From assembly GCF_025562755.1 (NCBI RefSeq), contig NZ_CP103300.1:3535001-3599000 (forward strand): a stretch of 64,000 bases of DNA, read 5' to 3'. The notes under the pieces are model-generated. The model was not told the DNA's origin and did no database searches. It saw only the letters and a program-made list of their open reading frames with translations. The position numbers and the translations under genes are program-made. Positions 59,293 through 64,000 of the stretch are shown one piece after another; within the stretch, counting starts at the first letter, position 1; the number at the start of each line of letters is the position of its first letter. The DNA is from Endozoicomonas euniceicola (GTDB lineage Bacteria > Pseudomonadota > Gammaproteobacteria > Pseudomonadales > Endozoicomonadaceae).

Positions 59293-60543
59293 TTAAGGCT
59301 CAAGCTGCCTTGTTAGATTTTTAAGAAGGACGTTTCTCGCACCGTTGATGTCTCTGTCAACGGTGAAACCATTGCCTTTTATAACTTTTGATGAACCAAG
59401 CCGATCATCAATACTGCCATCCCATGAGCGGGTCTTTGACGTGTACGCTTCATTGCAATCCACAACGTGCTTTCCGTACTTTCTGGCGTACCACTTCAAA
59501 CGCACCTTAAACCCGTAATGATTGAGATCTAGCATCTGGCGGCAGGTATTCCGGCGTATGGTACGCACCTTTTTGTCTTTTCGCGTGACCATACCCCTCG
59601 TCTCGAAAGACGGCAGAAAGATAACGTCATAATTGGATACAAGCTCGAACGCCAGTCGGTTATGCAAGTCCAGAATAATGTCATCTTTCTTGCACTTGAG
59701 GCGGTTAATCTCTTTGTCAAAGTTGACAATACGATCCTGCGCCCACTGAGGCATGTCAGGAAACTTTATGCCTTTTTGGGTGTTCAGAATCTTTTGTTTT
59801 TGCCCAATGAGATTGTCAACTCGTTTCATAAGCGGGAACAACTTTTTTTTGGCAAAGTCATTTCCTGCAATTAAAGCCTCTTTATCGCTGAAACAGGTAG
59901 CAAAAGTTCGCACTCCGGGGTCTATCCCAACACACCTCACTGCGCCTTGGATATCGGCATTGAGTTCTATGTGTTGTTGAACCTGAATGAACCAGCGCCC
60001 TTTGTCACAGGTAATAACGCATGATTTACCAATGGCTTCGGCAGGCACTTCTTCCGTTAGATGGATTCTGCCCAACGCATTAACGCAAGGGTTCAATCCC
60101 TTTGGCAGTCTATCAATAGAGAATGAGTGCCTGCTTCCTTTACGGCTCTTAAAACTTATTTCTGAGAAACCTCCACTTGCCCCTTTGAGTTTTTTGTTTT
60201 TACTGCAAACAGACTTGAATGTTGTCGCTGCCGCTAGTGTTCCATTATCTGAAATAATAGAGTTATAAGCCCGTCCATTGTCTTTTTGCTCCTTCTCCAC
60301 CTGAGCCTTTATCGACGGGCGCATATTAGTAAATTTACCATTTTCGTCCTTGTATTTGTCATTGCGGAACCGCTCTACAGCCAGGTTGTAAGAACGCCTG
60401 TAAAGAGCAAGTGCATCCCTGTAGGCCGGTTCATTCTCCGGGTAAATTCTGATCCTTTTTGATGCTACGATCTTTGCGCCTTTTAGCGGAACGCTGTCCG
60501 TAGTGGCTGTTGCAGAACGAGGTAATGAAACCGATAAGCTCAT
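59293..60543 (-). CDS. tnpB: TnpB-type RNA-guided nuclease homologue, lacking zinc-ribbon cysteines
   Basis: ATG 60543 (MSLSVSLPRSATATTD) gives 416 residues; the open frame extends up to 60846 but that part is tnpA read in another frame. N-terminal SKRIRIYPENEPAYRDALAL and SYNLAVERFR are typical TnpB. RuvC-like residues are present: GID-P-G-V-R (about D208), LPSFETRGM (about E314) and VDRDINGARN (about D396/D398). The usual CxxC...CxxC zinc ribbon between motifs II and III is missing: the region reads CNEAYTSKTRSWDGSIDDRL then GSSKVIKGNG. Some phage and eukaryotic-virus TnpB relatives look like this. TnpB proteins cut DNA at sites matching the guide RNA and help retain the transposon. Overlaps tnpA by 113 bases. 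Confidence 0.85.
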   Translation of the reverse strand: MSLSVSLPRSATATTDSVPLKGAKIVASKRIRIYPENEPAYRDALALYRRSYNLAVERFRNDKYKDENGKFTNMRPSIKAQVEKEQKDNGRAYNSIISDNGTLAAATTFKSVCSKNKKLKGASGGFSEISFKSRKGSRHSFSIDRLPKGLNPCVNALGRIHLTEEVPAEAIGKSCVITCDKGRWFIQVQQHIELNADIQGAVRCVGIDPGVRTFATCFSDKEALIAGNDFAKKKLFPLMKRVDNLIGQKQKILNTQKGIKFPDMPQWAQDRIVNFDKEINRLKCKKDDIILDLHNRLAFELVSNYDVIFLPSFETRGMVTRKDKKVRTIRRNTCRQMLDLNHYGFKVRLKWYARKYGKHVVDCNEAYTSKTRSWDGSIDDRLGSSKVIKGNGFTVDRDINGARNVLLKNLTRQLEP

Positions 60544-60997
60544 GGATATCAAAGGCTTCACCGGAACCATTCGAGTCATCCAAAACTTCGATTTGTCCTC
60601 CTGATAATTCAACGAGCCACTTGATAAGTTCGAATCCTGATCGTGCGAGCCTGTCTTTTGTGGTAACCACAATGTGGGTTGGATGGTCGCACATCGCTGA
60701 TTCCAGAATGGTTTGCAGTCCTTTTCGTTTAAAGTTGAAAGCACTGGCAATGTCACTGATAAATTCTGCGTCAGGATGCCTTTCGAGCAAGCGTCGCCTT
60801 TGCGTAGCAATGGAAGATTTTTGCTTCCCTGAGCTAACCCTTGCATAGCATATCTTCCTCTGCTGGTTGATGAATATGCGGTAGTGACCCCCGCTCGTTT
60901 GCATTATTTTCTCGTAATGACCGCTTTCGATCTTTCGCCTTATTGTCTGGGTTGTTACGCCCTCAATCTTGGCAAGTTTGGTTGTGGATACCCACAA
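60431..60997 (-). CDS. tnpA: IS607-type serine recombinase
   Basis: A 188-residue transposase that needs no inverted repeats. A MerR-like helix-turn-helix (VSTTKLAKIEGVTTQTIRRK) is followed by the serine recombinase core: ICYARVSSGKQK with nucleophile about S55, SDIASAFNFKRKGLQ, VVTTKDRLARSGFELIKWL, EVLDDS. TTG 60997 is the likely start (MWVSTTK). The gene is intact. It overlaps the start of tnpB, the usual IS607 order. Confidence 0.93.
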   Translation of the reverse strand: MWVSTTKLAKIEGVTTQTIRRKIESGHYEKIMQTSGGHYRIFINQQRKICYARVSSGKQKSSIATQRRRLLERHPDAEFISDIASAFNFKRKGLQTILESAMCDHPTHIVVTTKDRLARSGFELIKWLVELSGGQIEVLDDSNGSGEAFDIHELIGFITSFCNSHYGQRSAKRRKDRSIKKDQNLPGE

Positions 60998-61121
60998 AAT
61001 AAACGCCTCTGGCTATCTATGTTGTTGTCAGTATAACAAGTTATGTTGCGATTGTTGCATTTTTATTTAACTGTCCTGATCTCTGGCATTGCTTTGAGGT
61101 GATTCCGGGTCTTTTTTTTCG
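60998..61121. other. Spacer between IS607 and ISL3 remnant
   Basis: AT-rich, no gene. It contains the upstream end of the IS607 element and the tnpA promoter. Confidence 0.5.
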
Positions 61122-61506
61122 CCTCGTCAGTAAAATCTGTTGGCAGTTTCTGGTTCAGATAGCTTACCAAACGCATGATATAAGGCGGCTTCTACACACC
61201 TATAGGTATCTATAGGTTCGGAATCCATACGATTTTCTCGTAGTGAGTTTTATCCTGGTATTCAGATCCTCAACAATTCCGCTGGAAAACGCCTTTTTTG
61301 CCCTGAACCAGTTCAGAATAATCGGCTTATGTCATCGAATAGTTTTGGCTACCTTCTTCATCGGATCTATCTTTGATCGCATGACTCTTGTGCATTAACG
61401 ATCCAGATATTTGTCTGCAAATAAAAACGTACCAGAAATTAGCCGCTGGTGCTTCTTTCTTCAAATTTGTTAACTTTTACCCACAATTATTCCTGAAGAG
61501 CCAAAA
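61122..61506 (-). mobile_element. Decayed ISL3-type element, copy 1
   Basis: A 385-base remnant nearly repeated at 62346-62720 in the same orientation. Its high-coordinate end carries GGCTCTTCAGGAATAAT on the minus strand, like ISL3 terminal repeats. Inside are pieces of the transposase start and C-terminus with stops and a short insertion (CACCTATAGGTATCTATAGG near 61198). No full transposase remains. Confidence 0.75.
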
Positions 61507-61571
61507 TTATTAATTGATAGAAATATTATTTGCGCTAACCTTAGTCGAACTTTGAATAAAGAGGTTAAGAA

Positions 61572-62330
61572 ATGCACAACTTTCCAAACTGTATATCTTT
61601 AATATTTATAGCAATAACTAATTTTATTGTTTCTTTATCTCACGCAAGTATAGAAGGGAAGCATGAGCTTTTTCTTTTAGACAAAGATGGGCGTGAAGTG
61701 CGGTCATTGAAAATTTATTTTACAGAAGCACCAGCTATTCCAGAGATAGTCATTCAAATTGACAAATCCCAAAAAATTACTCTAACACCTCGTGATTCGA
61801 GCTTCTTAATTCTGAATATGGTTAATGGAGCACTTGCTAAACATCGAATGCATCCTAGATTTAGACCTGCGCAACAAGATGCTCTTGGACAATTTTCATT
61901 TTTGGCTTCACTACATAACCAAGTGAGCGAACCTGGAATGTATCCTGCTTTTCCCATTTCATCAAATGACCCTATATTTGGTGGGAGTTTCGGCTTAGTG
62001 AATGGTGCATCTGGATTTCAAATGACTTTGAATGACGAAAGAGATATCCCTTCTCAGAACGGCCGCTTTGTCAAAATTCAATTTAACAACAAACAGTGTG
62101 GTGGTAATGGGAATAGCAATGTGAATATTAATTTCTTTTTGCGCCCCAGGGATGAAGTTATGGATAATGCTATACGCTCTTCATTTGTTATATGCGGTAT
62201 TATTATCAATGTTGATGACAGATCGAAAATTGTACATTATTATGATAATGTCAATTTTAAATACCGACATCGTGATTCTAATAATGAACCTGATTCAGGA
62301 GGAGCGTCTGGTTCAACAAGAGTTTTTTAG
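61572..62330 (+). CDS. Exported protein of unknown function between two ISL3 remnants
   Basis: A 252-residue protein starting at ATG 61572 (weak ribosome site AGAGG about 9 bases upstream). Signal peptide CISLIFIAITNFIVSLSHAS. No known domain. It is rich in beta-prone and Asn/Gly segments (QCGGNGNSNVNINFFLRPRD, SSFVICGIIINVDDRSK) and ends with a Ser/Gly tail. Only two Cys are visible in the mature part, which could form a disulfide. The base composition is AT-rich compared with dxs. The position between direct copies of an IS remnant suggests that it was brought in or duplicated by the element. Confidence 0.7.
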   Translation: MHNFPNCISLIFIAITNFIVSLSHASIEGKHELFLLDKDGREVRSLKIYFTEAPAIPEIVIQIDKSQKITLTPRDSSFLILNMVNGALAKHRMHPRFRPAQQDALGQFSFLASLHNQVSEPGMYPAFPISSNDPIFGGSFGLVNGASGFQMTLNDERDIPSQNGRFVKIQFNNKQCGGNGNSNVNINFFLRPRDEVMDNAIRSSFVICGIIINVDDRSKIVHYYDNVNFKYRHRDSNNEPDSGGASGSTRVF

Positions 62331-62345
62331 AGCTTAAAATTTATT

Positions 62346-62720
62346 CCTCGTCAGTAAAGCCTTTGGGCAGTTTCTGATTCAGGTAGCTTACCGAGTACAT
62401 GATATAGGGCGATTTCCGCACATTCATAAGTTCTGAATCCATACGATTTTCTCGTAGTGAGTTTTATCTTGGTATTCAGACCCTCAACAATTCCGCTGGA
62501 AAATGTCTTTTTTGCCCTGAACCAGTTCAGGGTAAGGCGACTTATGTCGTTTGACAGTTTGGCCACCTTCTTCATTGGATCTATCTTTGATCGCATGACT
62601 CTTGTGCACTAACGATCCAGATATTTGTCTGCAAACAAAAACGTACCAGAAATTAGCCGCTGGTGCTTCTTTCTTCAAATTTGTTCATTTCTACCCACAG
62701 TTATCCCTGAAGAGCCAAAA
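62346..62720 (-). mobile_element. Decayed ISL3-type element, copy 2
   Basis: The better preserved copy. The minus strand reads GGCTCTTCAGGGATAAC at the high end, then a transposase N-terminal piece (KKEAPAANFWYVFVCRQIS), and an ISL3 C-terminal piece (LSNDISRLTLNWFRAKKTF, SSGIVEGLNTKIKLTTRKSY, GFRTYECAEIALYHVLGKLP). The central DDE domain is deleted, so the unit is MITE-like. The low-coordinate inverted repeat is not visible in either copy. Confidence 0.82.
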
Positions 62721-62753
62721 ATACAGGTATGGCAACAGGGTAGTGTTTTAACG

Positions 62754-62771
62754 CACCGGCTTTCGCCGGTG
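62754..62771 (-). terminator. Terminator hairpin after dxs
   Basis: CACCGGC (62754-62760), loop TTTC, GCCGGTG (62765-62771). On the minus strand the GNRA-type loop GAAA caps a 7-bp GC stem, followed by CGTTAAAACA. It stands 45 bases after the dxs stop. Confidence 0.6.
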
Positions 62772-62815
62772 GTAATAGGTTGGTAGTTGTTGAGTGTAAC
62801 GAGGGTTGTCGTTTA

Positions 62816-64000
62816 TTAAGATCGGGCGACCTGTGCCAGCGCGACCGTCTGGCGAACATCCCTGCTCAGACGATCATTAATTGAATTGACGATACCCTGG
62901 GGGTCAAGGCCGCACTCTTCCAGCTGTTGCCCATGGCTGGCTGCCTCAATATAACGATCGGGTATGCCCAGGTTCAGTACCGGTACATTCATTGCCTGTT
63001 CATTCAGGTATTCATTAACCCCGGAGCCCGCCCCGCCACTGATACAGCCTTCTTCGATGGTGACTAGCAGTTCATGGTTTTTTACCAGTTCATCAATCAG
63101 GCCGGTGTCCATAGGCTTGATAAAGCGCATATTGGCGACGGTGGCACCTAACTGTTCAGCCGCTTTAAGTGCGTTGGTCAGAACCGTGCCAAAGGCGAGA
63201 ATGGCAACGCGTTTGCCCTGGCGGCGAATTTCACCCTTGCCGATCTCCATGGGTTCCAGCGCTTCACTGATGACTGCCCCCGGCCCGGTACCACGAGGGT
63301 AACGAACCGATGCCGGACCGTTATACTGATGACCGGTGGTGAGCATCCGGCGGGTTTCATCTTCGTCGCCGGGAGCCATGATCATCATATTGGGGATGCA
63401 ACGCAGGTAGGCAATGTCGTAGCAACCACCGTGGGTTGGGCCGTCTTCGCCCACCATGCCGGCACGGTCAATGGCAAACAGTACATCCAGATTCTGAACC
63501 GCAACATCGTGTACCAGCTGGTCATAACCCCGTTGCAGGAAGGTGGAGTATATGGCGACCACCGGCTTCATGCCTTCACAGGCCATGCCTGCTGCCAGTG
63601 TGACAGCGTGCTGTTCAGCAATGGCGACATCAAAGTAACGATCCGGGTAGTGTTCGGCAAAGCGAAGCAGGTCCGAGCCTTCGCACATGGCAGGCGTAAT
63701 GCCAATCAGTTTGTCATCCTGTCCCGCCATATCAAACAGCCATTGTCCGAATACATTGGCGTACTTTGGCTTTTTCGGGACAACAGGTTTCGGAGAGTGG
63801 GCTTCCTGTTTCCGGGGTTCCAGCTTGGTAATGGCGTGGTAGCCAATAGGGTCCTGCTCTGCCGGAGTAAAGCCTTTGCCCTTGCGTGTGACCACGTGCA
63901 GGAATTGCGGGCCTTCCAGGTCTCGCAGGTTTTCCAGTGTGTGCAGCAGCATGGGCAGGTCGTGACCATCGATCGGGCCAAAATAGTTAAAGCCCATTTC
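62816..64000 (-). CDS. dxs: 1-deoxy-D-xylulose-5-phosphate synthase, C-terminal part
   Basis: The first enzyme of the MEP isoprenoid pathway; makes DXP from pyruvate and glyceraldehyde 3-phosphate with thiamine pyrophosphate. The window holds about 395 C-terminal residues of the usual 620 and the gene is cut by the right edge. Visible: FNYFGPIDGHDLPMLLHTLE, the TPP/substrate region DVAIAEQHAVTLAAG, YSTFLQRGYDQLVHDVA, DRAGMVGEDGPTHGG, and the transketolase C-terminal domain to the stop at 62816. TPP comes from the ThiE-ThiL pathway also encoded here. No frameshift seen. Confidence 0.97.
   Translation of the reverse strand, partial: EMGFNYFGPIDGHDLPMLLHTLENLRDLEGPQFLHVVTRKGKGFTPAEQDPIGYHAITKLEPRKQEAHSPKPVVPKKPKYANVFGQWLFDMAGQDDKLIGITPAMCEGSDLLRFAEHYPDRYFDVAIAEQHAVTLAAGMACEGMKPVVAIYSTFLQRGYDQLVHDVAVQNLDVLFAIDRAGMVGEDGPTHGGCYDIAYLRCIPNMMIMAPGDEDETRRMLTTGHQYNGPASVRYPRGTGPGAVISEALEPMEIGKGEIRRQGKRVAILAFGTVLTNALKAAEQLGATVANMRFIKPMDTGLIDELVKNHELLVTIEEGCISGGAGSGVNEYLNEQAMNVPVLNLGIPDRYIEAASHGQQLEECGLDPQGIVNSINDRLSRDVRQTVALAQVARS

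Larger units (their letters stand above)
59266..60997 (-). mobile_element. IS607-type element (tnpA and tnpB)
   Basis: Two overlapping minus-strand genes: a serine-recombinase tnpA and a tnpB. IS607 elements have no terminal inverted repeats and no target duplication, so exact ends cannot be fixed by eye. A stem-loop just after tnpB, CAACGAA (59266-59272)/TTCGTTG (59280-59286), is a candidate for the right-end guide-RNA scaffold typical of TnpB systems. The element lies between the gal promoter and an ISL3 remnant. Confidence 0.85.

Noticed and set aside
60544..60846. N-terminal extension of tnpB to 60846
   Set aside because: This stretch is tnpA coding sequence in another frame and its translation has no TnpB similarity.
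1..64000. tRNA, rRNA or tmRNA genes, and a replication origin
   Set aside because: No cloverleaf with a GGTTCGAATC-type T-arm, no rRNA segments and no DnaA-box cluster were noticed on either strand.

Overview
The window is chromosomal DNA of a gammaproteobacterium. The housekeeping genes (hemL, thiE, radA, ydiJ, ettA, glyA, nrdR, the rib-nusB-thiL-pgpA cluster, gal genes, dxs) have gammaproteobacterial sequence and order. The many large signal-peptide proteins without recognised function, the ankyrin and effector-like genes, and the dense insertion-sequence debris fit a marine host-associated Oceanospirillales bacterium. Endozoicomonas is my best guess; this is inference from gene content, not from a marker gene.

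Layout. 1-1416: the N-terminal 472 codons of a probable kinase-fold effector running off the left edge. 1480-4043: membrane protein, hemL, thiE on the minus strand. 4170-8402: a 1410-residue exported protein with a nucleotidyltransferase-like motif, convergent with radA. 9862-13101: another large exported unknown. 13320-14640: a murQ-like gene cut at its 5' side next to a tnpB remnant. 14766-18214: an NsrR-like regulator convergent with ydiJ. 18362-23949: exported or unknown small proteins, including a three-member paralogue family of which two are an exact 1.4-kb tandem duplication. 23996-25858: an exported protein carrying a complete T4 Rnl2-type RNA ligase. 25993-27687: ettA.

27839-38640 is a mobile-element and accessory zone: integrase fragments, an IS3 remnant, a CPBP protease with a 10-residue repeat, an intact IS66-type transposase, two near-identical barrel lipoproteins with duplicated flanks, dead hsdR and ATPase genes, a vapBC-like toxin-antitoxin pair bounded by integron attC/core-like sites, and an AT-rich orphan.

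38826-53700 is conserved: glyA, nrdR, then ribD-ribE-ribBA-ribH-nusB-thiL-pgpA and ribA. Together these supply serine/glycine and one-carbon interconversion, dNTP regulation, the whole riboflavin pathway except the phosphatase step, thiamine-pyrophosphate formation and a phosphatidylglycerol step. Two exported-protein genes (42161-43270, 49012-52788) and yrbG are inserted into this otherwise standard order. 53790-54458 is an exported ankyrin protein. 54566-59122 is a galE-galT-galK-galM Leloir operon with a candidate LacI/GalR-type operator. 59266-60997 is an IS607-type element (tnpA, tnpB). 61122-62720 holds an exported protein between two direct copies of a decayed ISL3 element. 62816-64000 is the C-terminal part of dxs, cut by the right edge.

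The most unusual content is the set of exported proteins with intracellular-type enzymatic folds (RNA ligase, nucleotidyltransferase-like, kinase-like), two of which share an RKAPDS(Q/H)G linker. This suggests a modular family of secreted effectors or toxins. All functional statements are from reading sequence by eye; no search or structure prediction was run.
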